A stretch of 64,000 nt of DNA from [Phormidium] sp. LEGE 05292 (GCF_015207735.1 NZ_JADEWG010000023.1:1-64000); one strand, 5' to 3'. Shown: positions 49,962 through 60,125, counted from the first letter of the stretch. Numbers and translations are program-made. The notes: generated by a model from the sequence alone, not told the origin.

Positions 49962-51146
49962 ATGGCGATCGCTAATTTTCCATTACTCCTATCTTTTCTG
50001 TCTTTAATAATTTGGATAATACTTCTTGTTTTTAGAGGTCAGTTTTGGCGTTGCAATCAACTGCTACCAAATCTTTCACCATCCACTTTATTACAAGATT
50101 ACCCCGCAATTTGTGCTGTCATCCCCGCACGCAATGAAGCCCAGATGATTCTGTTCAGTTTGCGATCGCTTTTTCAACAATCTTATCCCGGTTCTTTCAC
50201 CATTGTCTTAGTTGATGATAATAGCACCGATAATACTGCTATCATTGCCCAAGAACTTGCTAAAGAATTAAATAAAACCGAACAATTACATATTATTTCG
50301 GGTGCAGCTTTACCTGCTGGTTGGAGTGGCAAACTTTGGGCAATGGAACAAGGTATTCGTTACGCCGAAACTCTCAATCCATTAGCTGATTATTTGCTTT
50401 TAACTGATGCGGATATTCAACATCATACTACGAATCTTGACGAATTGATTGCCAAAGCAAAACAGGAGAATTTAGATTTAGTTTCTTTAATGGTTTTGCT
50501 GCGTTGCGAGAGTTTTTGGGAAAAGTTGTTAATTCCGGCTTTTGTGTTTTTCTTTCAAAAACTTTACCCTTTTCCGTTGGTAAACAATCCTAATAAATCT
50601 ATTGCCGCTGCTGCGGGAGGCTGTATTTTAATTAAACGGGAAACTTTAACCAAAATTGGTGGAATTGAAAGAGTTAAACAAGCATTAATTGATGATTGTG
50701 CTTTAGCCGCAGCCGTGAAAAATCCTGGTAAAATTTGGTTAGGTTTAACTCAATCAACACGCAGTTTACGCCCTTATCCATCTTTAGAAAGTATTTGGGA
50801 TATGGTAGCAAGAACGGCATATACTCAATTGAATTATTCGCCGTTTTTATTATTAGGAACTGTCATTGGGATGACTTTAGTTTATTTGGTTCCACCACTA
50901 GCTGTAATTGGTGGGTTGTTGACGGGTGATTTAGCGATCGCACTCACAGGCTTAATAACTTGGTTGCTGATGGCAATAGCTTATTTCCCCACCATCAAAT
51001 TATATAATTGCTCACCAATTTTCGCCTTTTGTTTACCAATAATTGCCTTACTTTACAACTTAATGACCATAGATTCTGCTTGGCGACATTGGCGCGGAAA
51101 AGGTGGCGCTTGGAAAGGTAGAGTTTACCCCACTATTAACAGTTAA
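49962..51146 (+). CDS. hpnB: Hopanoid-associated glycosyltransferase HpnB
   Basis: This 394-residue GT2-family protein has an N-terminal membrane helix, the GT-A core (AVIPARNEAQMILFSLRSL, VDDNSTDNTA, TDADIQH) and the acceptor region with DDCALAAAVK. C-terminal helices follow (FLLLGTVIGMTLVYLVPPLAVIGGLL). Length and layout match HpnB, a conserved but not fully understood member of hopanoid clusters. The gene diverges from shc with the GlsB-type gene between. Its 3' end overlaps the next, convergent gene by 11 bases. Confidence 0.88.
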   Translation: MAIANFPLLLSFLSLIIWIILLVFRGQFWRCNQLLPNLSPSTLLQDYPAICAVIPARNEAQMILFSLRSLFQQSYPGSFTIVLVDDNSTDNTAIIAQELAKELNKTEQLHIISGAALPAGWSGKLWAMEQGIRYAETLNPLADYLLLTDADIQHHTTNLDELIAKAKQENLDLVSLMVLLRCESFWEKLLIPAFVFFFQKLYPFPLVNNPNKSIAAAAGGCILIKRETLTKIGGIERVKQALIDDCALAAAVKNPGKIWLGLTQSTRSLRPYPSLESIWDMVARTAYTQLNYSPFLLLGTVIGMTLVYLVPPLAVIGGLLTGDLAIALTGLITWLLMAIAYFPTIKLYNCSPIFAFCLPIIALLYNLMTIDSAWRHWRGKGGAWKGRVYPTINS

Positions 51147-51765
51147 TTAATTGACTCAGATGTTTAAATATTTTCAAAACGTCATATAATTGATTTCCTT
51201 GATTGCGAATTTCAAATATATTGGAGGTGGCATATCGGGGAGTTTCTCCTTTCACTAACTTAATAAAAATGAAACTTCCCCCATTGGTAATTAAGCCAAA
51301 ACAAGGTTTATCTGGATAAGGATTAGTTAGCATATAACTCAGAATTTGGGCGAGTCCGGCTTCAATGGAAAAAGAAGCTCTTTTTGACTCAATCACCATC
51401 ACCCAAAATTGATTTTTTAAGACTAAAGTATCAATTCTTCCGGTGATGATAACTCCTTCATTTTCTACGGCTAGTTCTACAGATTTTTCCGAAGCAACAT
51501 TGAAAGGGGCTAGATAGAAATCTCCGATGAAAAGAATCGGGTCTAAAATTGCCATTCTAATCCCATCTTCTAGCAAGGGTGGGTAGGTAAGAAGATTGAA
51601 ATATCCCGCCTTTACCTTGTCTAAAAGTTGTCGTTCTAAATCGCTAATTTCTGGTAAATTATCTTGCCATTCCCGAAAAAATTGATCGTCGGTGACTAAT
51701 TGAATGCCAAAATTATCGATGAGGTAACGTAAGGTTATTTCTTTGGCAGGAATTGTTTGTACCAT
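51136..51765 (-). CDS. PD-(D/E)XK-type restriction endonuclease-like protein
   Basis: A protein of about 209 residues. A nuclease-like core is visible: EGVIITGRIDTLVLKNQFWVMVIESKRASFSI, with Asp in GRID and E-x-K in VIESKRA. This fits the HsdR N-terminal or Uma2-like PD-(D/E)XK fold. It resembles cyanobacterial proteins called restriction endonuclease subunit R that stand alone. No methylase is nearby. The start is ATG 51765; a TTG 6 bases earlier is also in frame. Confidence 0.75.
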   Translation of the reverse strand: MVQTIPAKEITLRYLIDNFGIQLVTDDQFFREWQDNLPEISDLERQLLDKVKAGYFNLLTYPPLLEDGIRMAILDPILFIGDFYLAPFNVASEKSVELAVENEGVIITGRIDTLVLKNQFWVMVIESKRASFSIEAGLAQILSYMLTNPYPDKPCFGLITNGGSFIFIKLVKGETPRYATSNIFEIRNQGNQLYDVLKIFKHLSQLINC

Positions 51766-51792
51766 AATCAAGAGAAGGAGGCTATCTAGCTA

Positions 51793-52452
51793 CTATTTTA
51801 ATTTACTTGCTACTTCTTGTAATATTTTTAATCCTTGCAGCGAACCTTTAATTAAGTTAAATGCTGCTATTGGTTGAGTAATCATTTCCCAAGCTAAAGG
51901 CAGAGGTTGTAAATTTCCCTCTTCATTAATTGCTGAGTTAAGGTTAGGAATGTTGTGTTGGGAATCATCACTCACTACTCTTAATATTGCTACTGAAATC
52001 CCTCTTTGACTTAAAACATTTAAAGCGGCGAAACCTTCCATATCAACGACTTCTGCTGAAGAAGTTTCGGCTAAAAGGCGTTTTTCTGAAGCTGAGTAAA
52101 CCACAGAATCACTGGTTAAACTTTTAACTAAAGCAACTTTGGTTTTCAATTGTTGGTAAAGTTGAGAGGTGAAAATACGATCGCACTCCCACACCTCTCC
52201 CCCATACCTACAACTTTCATACAAAACCACATTTCCCACCCCATATTTAGGTGAAAGGCTACCACACAAACCCATGATTAAAACTTTAGATGGGGATAAG
52301 GAAAAATCATTTTCCAAATATTGAGTTAAAGCTTTCACCCCCACAGGAATTGAGAAAACCAAAGGCGCAGAAGTCGCAGCTTTTACACCTCGACAAACAG
52401 CATTGTATTCTGCACCTTTGGGAACTAAAATAATTAATTGGTCATTAGTCAT
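51793..52452 (-). CDS. hpnG: Adenosylhopane nucleosidase HpnG (nucleoside phosphorylase-like)
   Basis: This 219-residue protein of the PNP/UDP/MTA-SAH nucleosidase fold shows ILVPKGAEYNAVCRGV, IMGLCGSLSPKYGVGNVVLY, and the active-site stretch VVDMEGFAALNVLSQRG. Position in the hopanoid region points to HpnG, which removes adenine from adenosylhopane to give ribosylhopane. Sequence alone would also allow a general MTA/SAH nucleosidase. Confidence 0.82.
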   Translation of the reverse strand: MTNDQLIILVPKGAEYNAVCRGVKAATSAPLVFSIPVGVKALTQYLENDFSLSPSKVLIMGLCGSLSPKYGVGNVVLYESCRYGGEVWECDRIFTSQLYQQLKTKVALVKSLTSDSVVYSASEKRLLAETSSAEVVDMEGFAALNVLSQRGISVAILRVVSDDSQHNIPNLNSAINEEGNLQPLPLAWEMITQPIAAFNLIKGSLQGLKILQEVASKLK

Positions 52453-52476
52453 TTGTGATTTATGATTAGTCAGTGG

Positions 52477-52542
52477 ATGGTGCGTTACGTTATCACGCTT
52501 CGCACCCTACAAATGAGGTGTAGGACAGGCATCTTGCCTGTC
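52477..52542. repeat. GGTGCGTTA element and GACAGGC palindrome
   Basis: GGATGGTGCGTTACGTTATCACGCTTCGCACCCTAC is a GTAGGGTGCG-family copy written here only as its ends GGATGGTGCG and CGCACCCTAC. It is followed at 52524-52542 by a perfect palindrome GACAGGC-atctt-GCCTGTC related to 12168-12186. Confidence 0.65.
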
Positions 52543-52548
52543 AGATCG

Positions 52549-53373
52549 TCAAGATGGTAAAAGTTTCAGAGTACCGTAAGCGGTTTTTGTAGCAGATAAA
52601 AGAAACTCAGGACGCAATAATTCTGGTTCAAAAACGCTCATACGTTTGTCATATTCTTGAATGCAAGTAGCGAGAAACTTTTCTAAAGTTAAACTACCTG
52701 TTACAGACTTAGCACCACTGGCGGTAAAACCTTTGCCGCTGCCTTTTTTAGTACCTTTAAAACTGCCTAAACGCCGCTTTAAAGCATTGCTATATTGCCA
52801 CAAAGAAGTCGCACCTCGTAAAATTTTTGCACCCTTACCTTCTTGGAATTGTTTGTAAGCAATCCAATTGACAAAAAAGACAATGTGACGGGCTTCTTCG
52901 TGAATCACTGGATCGAAAATCTCGAAGAATTGCTGAGGGAAAAAGCCGGAATTTCTCGCAATACCAAACAAGCCAAAAGCAAAGTAGGAATCGAAGCATT
53001 CCCCATAACCAAATTTGATAAATTCCTGTTCAATTTTTTCGGGTACAGGTTTTGCTGGACGCTCAGGAGTTTCAATTTGATAATGGTTTACCATGTATTC
53101 AATTAATCTGGCATGGCGGGCTTCTTCTATTCCTTGTAAAGCGATCGCTTCTCGAATTGTCTCATCTTCGATCGTATCTGCAAAAGCTTTCACCATTGTC
53201 CCAGCATTCCGTTCCGTAGATAACGCTTCCTCCCAGAAAGGAATACCCCGCAAACGTTGCAAGTCCTCCTCATCCAGTTTGGGCCAGGGTAACTTTTCTG
53301 GTTCATACTTTAAATGGCTATCCATGAAAGATTGGCAAAATAGCTGTTTATGCGCCTCAGAACCGATTTTCAT
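52549..53373 (-). CDS. Ferritin-like di-iron protein
   Basis: A 274-residue helical protein with two E-x-x-H type metal motifs: an early Glu helix (FADTIEDETIREAIALQGIEEARHARLIEYM) and a second (FDPVIHEEARHIVFFVNWI). This gives the EEARH/EEARH pair of ferritin-like di-iron oxygenases. The C-terminal third has a Gly/Lys/Ser linker (GTKKGSGKGFTASGAK) and then a helix. It lies between hpnG and the RND-hpnA-hpnH run. A role as a hopanoid-modifying oxidase is a reasonable guess from context only. Confidence 0.8.
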   Translation of the reverse strand: MKIGSEAHKQLFCQSFMDSHLKYEPEKLPWPKLDEEDLQRLRGIPFWEEALSTERNAGTMVKAFADTIEDETIREAIALQGIEEARHARLIEYMVNHYQIETPERPAKPVPEKIEQEFIKFGYGECFDSYFAFGLFGIARNSGFFPQQFFEIFDPVIHEEARHIVFFVNWIAYKQFQEGKGAKILRGATSLWQYSNALKRRLGSFKGTKKGSGKGFTASGAKSVTGSLTLEKFLATCIQEYDKRMSVFEPELLRPEFLLSATKTAYGTLKLLPS

Positions 53374-53677
53374 TCCTCACTCCGTTATCATCTCTACTAC
53401 TGCCGCATGGCAAGCATAACTATACAGTTAAACACAGATGACAGTAGGGGCGGGTTTTGCAGATAATTTGTTGGTTACGAGACAAGGAACATGGCTAAAC
53501 CCGCCCCTACCAAACCCTTTTTCCCTTATGCCCTCTGCCTTCTGACACTAGCTTACGTCTTTAGACAGACTTGTTACATTACATGGCAGATTATTACAGA
53601 ATATCAACTGTCACGCAGTTAGCATGGGAAGAAACAGATTGCGAGTAAGCTGTTTTAGTTTGGGCTAAGTTTTTTTT
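53374..53677. other. Repeat-filled divergent intergenic region
   Basis: About 300 bases between the divergent ferritin-like and RND genes. It contains the inverted element 53444-53510 and a CTGCCTTCTG tract near 53535. The last 120 bases carry a stretch with ATTACATGGCAGATTATTAC that may include the RND promoter. No gene seen. Confidence 0.5.
53444..53510. repeat. GTAGGGGCGGGTTT inverted-repeat element
   Basis: The ends GTAGGGGCGGGTTT and AAACCCGCCCCTAC are perfectly inverted around about 39 bases. It is the sister of 35093-35160. Confidence 0.75.
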
Positions 53678-56284
53678 ATGCAAAAGCCAACTCCCAAAGT
53701 CTCCAAGAGAGAAAAGTTTAACATTTCCAGGGTAGCGATCGCTCACCCTCGCTTTACCATCGGTTTTTGGATCGCCGTTGTGGTAGCAGGACTGTTGGCT
53801 TTTAGTTCCCTAAAATACGCGCTTTTCCCGAACATCACTTTTCCGGTGGTAGTCGTGAGTGCTTCCTCATCTCTTCCCCAAGCGACGGAAGTGGAAGCCA
53901 AACTTACCATACCTATTGAACAGTCTGTGGAAAATATTCCCAGGCGAAAAAGCACTAACTCTTCTTCCTATCCCCAACAATCATTAGTTAATTTATCTTT
54001 TAATGTCGGGACAAACTTGGCAGCAGCGGAACAGCAAGTAAAAACTGCACTCCAGAAATTAACTCTTCCGGCTGGGACAAAGCTGAATGTAATTCCGATA
54101 AATTTAAATGAATCTGCTGTTGTTAGCTACGCCATTGATAGTTCGACGAAAAATCTCACGCAGTTGACAGAAATAGCCCAAAAGCAGATTGTTCCAAGTA
54201 TTTCTAAATTACCAGGAGTGGGGAAAGTTAACCTATTAGGTGGAACGACAGGGAACGCAGATAAAAGTACTTCCGCAGTTAGGTTTAATGGAAACGATGC
54301 GCTAGCTTTTCAAGTAGTGAAAACAGGTGATGCTAACGCCTTAGAAGTAACGACAGATGTAGAAAAGCAAGTTGAAGAGTTGCGATCGCAATTACCCGAT
54401 GTCAAAATTATCTTAGCCGCCACGCAAGCAGATTACATCAAAGCTGCCACTCAAGCCACTATCGATGCTTTAATTGAAGCGATCGTTTTATCTGTAATCG
54501 TAATTTACCCCTTTTTGTGGAATTGGCGAGCGACTTTTATTTCCGCCTTAGCGATCCCAATTTCTTTGCTGGGAACTTTCATCGTGATGGCTTTTTTTGG
54601 CTTTAATTTGGAAACCATTACCCTGTTAGCTTTAGCCTTAGTTATTGGTAGTATTATCGATGATGCGATCGTCGATGTGGAAAACATTACTCGCCACGTT
54701 GAAAACGGCGAATCTCCCCGCAACGCTGCTTTAAACGCTACCAGAGAAATAGGTTTAACTGTAACCGCAACCACTTTAACAGCTGTCGCAGTGTTTTTGC
54801 CGATCGCTCTCATGAGAGGTGTAATCGGTCAATTTTTCCAGCCTTTCGGTATTACCGTCTCCGCTGCTATGATTGCTTCCTGGCTAGTCGCCAGAACATT
54901 ATCACCTGTGTTAGCAATCTATTGGATTAAATGCCCAGGTAATAAAGGTACTCGTCGGGAACAAAGAATTTGGTTAAACTTTGCTCAAGGTTATCGTCAA
55001 ATATTGAAATGGTCTTTAGGTCATCGGCGCATTGTGATCGGAATAGCCACTTTAAGTTTAATTGTAGGTGTGGCGTTAATTCCATTTATTCCTAAAGGTT
55101 TTATCCCAAAACTCGATCGCGGCGAATTCAATATTAGTTACACCGCACCTTTATCAGTTTCTTCCTTACTTCCCTCTTGGCTACAAGTTCCCGGAGAACA
55201 AAACGATCCTTTACAAGAATCTTTAGATGTAGCTAAACAACTGGAAGCAGCAGTATTAAAAGCGCCCGAAGTGACAACAGTATACACTACTGTTGGTACT
55301 CGTCCCCAGCAACCAAATCACGGCAATCTTTACGTTAAATTAAACCCAGAACGCCGAATTACTACCGCCGAATTTCAAGATAAAATTCGTCAACAATTAC
55401 CACAATTACCAGGCGTTTCAACAAGCATCGAAGATATTCAATTTATCGATACTGGCGGACAAAAACCCCTACAAATTGGTTTAATTGGCGAAGATTTAGC
55501 AGCTAGCAGTAAAGCAGCGCGGGAAATTAAAGCCGAAATTACCAAAATCCCCGGATTAGAAGATGTATCTTTAATTGGTGCTACTGACGAACAAGGTGCT
55601 ATTTTCCAAATAGAACGCAACGCTCAACAACGAGTAGTTAATATTAGCGCCAACTTAGGTCAAGGAATTACAATTGGCGAAGCTACCGATCGAATCCTAG
55701 CTATTGCTAACCCAATAATTCCCCCTGGTGTTACTTTGAGTTTAGGTGGAGATTCTGCACGTAGCAATGAAATATTTACCAGTTTTGGGACAACCTTAAT
55801 TTTGTCAGCACTTTGTATTTTAGTAATATTGTTGTTGCTGTTTAAGAATTGGAGCGATCCTTTTGTAGTTGGCTTATCTTTACCATTAGCATTGGTGGGT
55901 GCTTTACTGGCACTATTTTTAACTAATAGCGACTTCGGAATGATATCTTTAATTGGGTTTGTGTTTCTCTTAGGAATTAGCAACAAAAACGCTATCTTGC
56001 TAGTAGATTACATCAACCAATTACGAAACGCCAAGATGGAGAGAAATGAAGCAATTTTAACCGCAGGGCCAGTACGTCTTCGACCTATAATGATGACGAC
56101 AGCATCGACAATTTTAGGTATGTTGCCATTAGCATTAAATTTAGGTGCAGGTTCCGAGTTACGTTCACCAATGGCAATTGCGATCGCAGGCGGTTTAGTA
56201 TCATCAACTATACTCAGCCTCATAGTTGTTCCGGTAGTCTACACTTTATTAGATGATTTTCGCTCACGGTTTAAATTAAAATAA
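53678..56284 (+). CDS. RND-family transporter (HAE1-like), short form
   Basis: This 868-residue inner-membrane pump has the RND layout: TM1 (FTIGFWIAVVVAGLLAF), a periplasmic loop (about 55-260), TM2-6 with the conserved IIDDAIVDVENI, TM7, a second loop (about 470-690), and TM8-12 with GISNKNAILLVDYINQ. HAE1 pumps are about 1030 residues, so both periplasmic loops are shortened, which may mean the TolC-docking parts are reduced. No adaptor (MFP) or outer-membrane gene is next to it. Only 3 bases separate it from hpnA, so a role in hopanoid transport, like HpnN in other bacteria, is inferred. HpnN itself is of the MmpL subtype, so this is not a clear orthologue. Confidence 0.87.
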   Translation: MQKPTPKVSKREKFNISRVAIAHPRFTIGFWIAVVVAGLLAFSSLKYALFPNITFPVVVVSASSSLPQATEVEAKLTIPIEQSVENIPRRKSTNSSSYPQQSLVNLSFNVGTNLAAAEQQVKTALQKLTLPAGTKLNVIPINLNESAVVSYAIDSSTKNLTQLTEIAQKQIVPSISKLPGVGKVNLLGGTTGNADKSTSAVRFNGNDALAFQVVKTGDANALEVTTDVEKQVEELRSQLPDVKIILAATQADYIKAATQATIDALIEAIVLSVIVIYPFLWNWRATFISALAIPISLLGTFIVMAFFGFNLETITLLALALVIGSIIDDAIVDVENITRHVENGESPRNAALNATREIGLTVTATTLTAVAVFLPIALMRGVIGQFFQPFGITVSAAMIASWLVARTLSPVLAIYWIKCPGNKGTRREQRIWLNFAQGYRQILKWSLGHRRIVIGIATLSLIVGVALIPFIPKGFIPKLDRGEFNISYTAPLSVSSLLPSWLQVPGEQNDPLQESLDVAKQLEAAVLKAPEVTTVYTTVGTRPQQPNHGNLYVKLNPERRITTAEFQDKIRQQLPQLPGVSTSIEDIQFIDTGGQKPLQIGLIGEDLAASSKAAREIKAEITKIPGLEDVSLIGATDEQGAIFQIERNAQQRVVNISANLGQGITIGEATDRILAIANPIIPPGVTLSLGGDSARSNEIFTSFGTTLILSALCILVILLLLFKNWSDPFVVGLSLPLALVGALLALFLTNSDFGMISLIGFVFLLGISNKNAILLVDYINQLRNAKMERNEAILTAGPVRLRPIMMTTASTILGMLPLALNLGAGSELRSPMAIAIAGGLVSSTILSLIVVPVVYTLLDDFRSRFKLK

Positions 56285-56287
56285 TCA

Positions 56288-57295
56288 ATGACTAAAACAG
56301 CTTTTGTCACAGGCGGAACAGGTTTCATCGGTGCCAATTTGGTAAGATTACTTTTACAAGAAGGGTACAAAGTAAAAGCTTTAGTTCGTTCGACTAGCAA
56401 ATTAGACAACCTGCAAAATTTAGATATCGAAATTGTCAAAGGCGACCTCAACGATCCAAACTTAGCTGATAAAATGCTTGGTTGTGAGGTATTATTTCAT
56501 GTTGCCGCCCTTTACTCCCTTTGGCAATCAGATAAAGAACCTCTTTATCAACAAAATGTGTTAGGAACCAAGAACATTTTAGCCGCCGCCAGAAAAGCAA
56601 AAGTCGATCGCACCGTTTATACTAGTTCCGTCGCCGCAATTGGAGTAAAAGAAGGCGGCATAGCTGATGAAACCTACCAAAGTCCGGTAGACAAGCTAAT
56701 TGGTGAATACAAAAAATCAAAGTTTTGGGCAGAACAAGAAGCACAAAACGCAGTAAAATTAGGACAAGATGTGGTAATTGTTAACCCTAGTAGTCCGATC
56801 GGCCCTTGGGATATAAAACCCACTCCCACAGGCGATATAATTTTAAAATTCCTGCGCCGCCAAATGCCATTTTATATAGATACTGGGTTAAACTTTATTG
56901 ATGTGCATGATGTTGCCCAAGGACATTTGTTAGCATTAGAAAAAGGTCGAACAGGCGATCGCTATATTCTGGGAAACCAAAACCTCACCCTCAAAGAATT
57001 ATTAGATCAACTCTCAACAATTACCGGAATACCTGCACCACAAACCACCATTCCTTCTTTCATACCTTTGACAGTGGCTTGGATTGATGAATGTGTGTTA
57101 GCACCATTAGGTAAACCCCCTTTTGTTCCCCTAGATGGCGTGCGAATGTCCACCCAAAAAATGTATTACGATGCTTCTAAAGCTGTGCGGGAATTAGGTA
57201 TACCCCAAACCCCAATTCCCACAGCATTAAAAAATGCCGTAGACTGGTTTAGCAAAAATTTTGCGTTAGATTTAAAGTATAATTCCGCACGGTGA
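56288..57295 (+). CDS. hpnA: Hopanoid-associated sugar epimerase HpnA
   Basis: This 335-residue extended short-chain dehydrogenase (dihydroflavonol-reductase-like) has the NAD(P) motif [19 protein letters not shown] and the catalytic-region SSVAAIGV. The Y-x-x-x-K of the family is seen as [22 protein letters not shown] is typical for HpnA. It acts in the cytosol on a sugar or hopanoid head-group intermediate. It sits 3 bases after the RND gene and 19 bases before hpnH. Confidence 0.93.
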   Translation: MTKTAFVTGGTGFIGANLVRLLLQEGYKVKALVRSTSKLDNLQNLDIEIVKGDLNDPNLADKMLGCEVLFHVAALYSLWQSDKEPLYQQNVLGTKNILAAARKAKVDRTVYTSSVAAIGVKEGGIADETYQSPVDKLIGEYKKSKFWAEQEAQNAVKLGQDVVIVNPSSPIGPWDIKPTPTGDIILKFLRRQMPFYIDTGLNFIDVHDVAQGHLLALEKGRTGDRYILGNQNLTLKELLDQLSTITGIPAPQTTIPSFIPLTVAWIDECVLAPLGKPPFVPLDGVRMSTQKMYYDASKAVRELGIPQTPIPTALKNAVDWFSKNFALDLKYNSAR

Positions 57296-57314
57296 CGAGG
57301 AGATAAACACTAAA

Positions 57315-58331
57315 ATGGCAATTAACTTACTACAAGCTTTTGAAGTCGGCAAATATGTCGTTAGTCAGCGTTTGAAAGGACGCAAACAATATCCCCTAGT
57401 TTTAATGCTAGAACCTTTATTTCGCTGCAACTTAGCTTGTACTGGATGCGGGAAAATTCAGCACCCAACCGAAATTCTCAAGCAAAACCTCACTCCCGAA
57501 CAATGCTTTAAAGCAGTGGAAGAATGCGGCGCACCAGTAGTTTCTATTCCCGGCGGAGAACCACTTTTACACCCACAAATCGATCGAATAGTTAAGGGAT
57601 TAGTCGAACGGAAAAAATTCGTTTACCTTTGTACAAACGGCATTTTACTGGAAAAAAGTTTAGATAAATTTACACCCTCGCCTTACCTAACTTTCAGCGT
57701 TCACTTAGATGGGTTACGAGAATTACATGATAAATGTGTCGATCGCAAAGGCGTATTTGACACCGCAGTAAAAGCCATTCGCGCCGCCAAAGCCAAAGGC
57801 TTCCGAGTCACCACAAACACCACCGTTTTTGAAGGTGCAAACCCTCAAGAAATGCAAGAGTTTTTCGACTTCCTCGAAACTCTCAACATCGACGGAATGA
57901 TGATTTCCCCCGGTTACAGTTACGAATGGGCACCAGATCAAGAACACTTCTTAAGAAGGGAACAAACAAAAGCCTTATTCCGAGAAATATTAGCACCCTA
58001 CACAACCGGGAAAAAGAAATGGAACTTTAACCACAACCCCCTATTTTTAGACTTTCTCACAGGTGAAAAAGACTACGAATGTACACCTTGGGGAAGTCCT
58101 AGTTACAGCGTTTTAGGTTGGCAAAAACCTTGTTACTTGTTAAACGAAGGTCATTACGCCACCTTCCAAGAACTGCTAGACAACACAGACTGGAGTAAAT
58201 ACGGTCACAAAAGCGGTAATCCCAAATGTGCAGATTGCATGGTACATTGCGGCTATGAACCCACAGCAGCAGTTGACGCAATGCAGCCTAGCAACGTAGG
58301 ACGCGCCATTACCAGCGTTCTAGGCATTTAG
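57315..58331 (+). CDS. hpnH: Adenosyl-hopene transferase HpnH (radical SAM)
   Basis: This 338-residue radical SAM enzyme joins the 5'-deoxyadenosyl group to hopene, the first side-chain step. The iron-sulfur motif is C38-N-L-A-C42-T-G-C45. GGEPLLHP is the SAM-binding glycine motif, and the C-terminal Cys set includes [13 protein letters not shown]. Length and sequence are typical. Terminal gene of the RND-hpnA-hpnH operon. Confidence 0.97.
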   Translation: MAINLLQAFEVGKYVVSQRLKGRKQYPLVLMLEPLFRCNLACTGCGKIQHPTEILKQNLTPEQCFKAVEECGAPVVSIPGGEPLLHPQIDRIVKGLVERKKFVYLCTNGILLEKSLDKFTPSPYLTFSVHLDGLRELHDKCVDRKGVFDTAVKAIRAAKAKGFRVTTNTTVFEGANPQEMQEFFDFLETLNIDGMMISPGYSYEWAPDQEHFLRREQTKALFREILAPYTTGKKKWNFNHNPLFLDFLTGEKDYECTPWGSPSYSVLGWQKPCYLLNEGHYATFQELLDNTDWSKYGHKSGNPKCADCMVHCGYEPTAAVDAMQPSNVGRAITSVLGI

Positions 58332-58342
58332 CCAAGTCTGTT

Positions 58343-58408
58343 GTGTTTGTTGTAGCGACTTTAGTCGTACATTTTCCGCATAAAAGGACTAAAGTCCTCA
58401 CAACGAAC
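58343..58408. repeat. Hairpin repeat related to the 67-bp array unit
   Basis: TTGTTGTAGCGACTTTAGTCG is paired with AGGACTAAAGTCCTCACAACGAA. Same outer arms and mini-palindrome plan as the unit at 43501-44036, in single copy between the convergent hpnH and YbhN genes, where it may also act as a terminator. Confidence 0.65.
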
Positions 58409-58414
58409 CATTTC

Positions 58415-59425
58415 CTATTTCAGGGCAATAAATTCCCTGTCTATAATTCGTTCTTCTACTAATGCTAACTGGTAAGTTTCTTTGCTGCGCCGTTCATCTA
58501 AATAAGCTAAACCTGCGCCAATTGCTTCCGCCAAAATAGTGACTAAACGGAACACAGCCACCACACTCAAAACTACTCCCGGTGAAAATGATTTACTTAA
58601 AATCATCATCGCCGCTGCTTCAAATACCCCAACGCCTCCAGGTGCCCCTGGCAATACCAAAGCTGCTAACCAAGCTAAACTAAAACCACTAATCAAAATG
58701 GGAATTTGATTAGGTGCAACTGGATGTAAAGCCGTGAAAGTAAAGATAAAGCCGCTACATCTCAAAGCAACAAAAACTAATTCAGCAATTAACAATTTGG
58801 CTGGATATCTTTCAATGTGGCAATGTTTCAAATCTACGCCAGGGCAATCTTTTTTCTTACCCTTAAATTTTCCCATAATTGCCAATGCTGGGTTTAAAAA
58901 CTTGGGATGAACAATTAACATTACGCCCAACAAGGAAAGAATTTGCCAACCCCAATTGTTAAAATTATGGACATCTTTCATTCCTTCTCTGGCTATCAGA
59001 CAACTGACGATCGCAGTCGTTAAAGCAGCCGCTATCATCAAGAAAGGTTCAATAATGACGCTGAGAGTAGCAATTTCTCCGGGTACGCCCACTTGCTTAA
59101 CGCCCCAAATTCTCCCGCAATAGTGCCAAACGTGCCCAGGTAAATATTTCGCAATATGTGTTTTTAAGTAAAGCTTGACTAACCAAAAGGGTTTCAGTTT
59201 TTGCTTGAACTCCCCTAATGTCCAATGCCAGACTATACCAGACCAGGCAAAAGCCAATAAGCTCAAGGTAACACCTAGCCCCAAAAATATCATTCCTGAA
59301 CCATCTATTCTCATCGCTGCTACTTCTTGCCAGTGACGGCTGAATGCTTTTGCGAAAAAGAATAGCACTCCCCCTAACATTACCCATTGCAAGTAACGTT
59401 TTGCTTTAGACCACACTTGGTTCAT
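58415..59425 (-). CDS. YbhN/LPG-synthase-domain membrane protein 1
   Basis: This 336-residue protein has about eight membrane helices of the UPF0104 (flippase-like domain of lysylphosphatidylglycerol synthase) family. It shows KTHIAKYLPGHVWHYCGR and the late motif VLPGAPGGVGVFEAAAMMI. It lacks the soluble lysyl-transferase part, so it is probably a lipid-translocating or membrane-organising protein. The gene at 60210 is a paralogue. Both lie between hpnH and the HpnP-like gene, so hopanoid or lipid transport is plausible. Confidence 0.88.
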   Translation of the reverse strand: MNQVWSKAKRYLQWVMLGGVLFFFAKAFSRHWQEVAAMRIDGSGMIFLGLGVTLSLLAFAWSGIVWHWTLGEFKQKLKPFWLVKLYLKTHIAKYLPGHVWHYCGRIWGVKQVGVPGEIATLSVIIEPFLMIAAALTTAIVSCLIAREGMKDVHNFNNWGWQILSLLGVMLIVHPKFLNPALAIMGKFKGKKKDCPGVDLKHCHIERYPAKLLIAELVFVALRCSGFIFTFTALHPVAPNQIPILISGFSLAWLAALVLPGAPGGVGVFEAAAMMILSKSFSPGVVLSVVAVFRLVTILAEAIGAGLAYLDERRSKETYQLALVEERIIDREFIALK

Positions 59426-60005
59426 GGTTTTAATCAGTTTGAATTCTACAGAGGTTTGCCAATTTTAACTAACAGACATTACCACAAATCTGAATAAATA
59501 TCTAGATTTACAGTTAATCTTAATTAATTTGTCCTGCGGTTAAACTGTTGCTGTTTCAGTTTAATTTACAGAACTTTAACTATATCTAACTATTAATTCC
59601 CTCAGTTCATCTGTCTTCAGGAATACAACACTAATTGAGTGGGATTTTGTCAAAATAGCTACTTAACTCACACCTTAACTAAGTACTAAGCAGCACTTAA
59701 CAAGCTTTAATCTTCGTTAACAATAGGTAACGAAATGATTAATTAGTTACTTGCTCTACTGTTAACATTAACCTATTCCTGTCTAGAATCAAGAATTTGT
59801 ATAGATTCTTTAGAATATTTGAAGGGCTAGTAATAATCTGTATTTTATGGATTTGTAGCAAAATTGCCAGGAATTGATCTGAAAATTTAGTTAATATTTG
59901 CTAATAACGGTGATTAAAATTACCACCATAAGCATAGAGATCGTCAATTCAAACAGCAATATTGTAAAATTAGGTAAAATTTAAACTATAACTCTGGACT
60001 AACTA
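59426..60005. other. Large AT-rich intergenic region
   Basis: Five hundred and eighty AT-rich bases without a convincing gene. No strong hairpin, repeat family or operator was seen. Confidence 0.5.
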
Positions 60006-60125
60006 ATGAGTTCCCATCCCCTCTTGAAAGTTGACATTTCTCAACTCAGTGTTGCAGAACGCATCCAACTAGCTGAAGATTTATGGGACAGTATCTTTGA
60101 GCAGCAAGAGGAACTGGCGCTCTAG
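60006..60125 (+). pseudogene. Truncated addiction-module antitoxin
   Basis: Thirty-nine codons starting MSSHPLLKVDISQLSVAERI and continuing QLAEDLWDSIFEQQEE match the N-terminal half of the addiction-module component (CHP02574) antitoxins, which are about 70-75 residues. A stop follows after ELAL, and no RelE-type toxin is downstream. It is a decayed TA gene. Confidence 0.65.
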
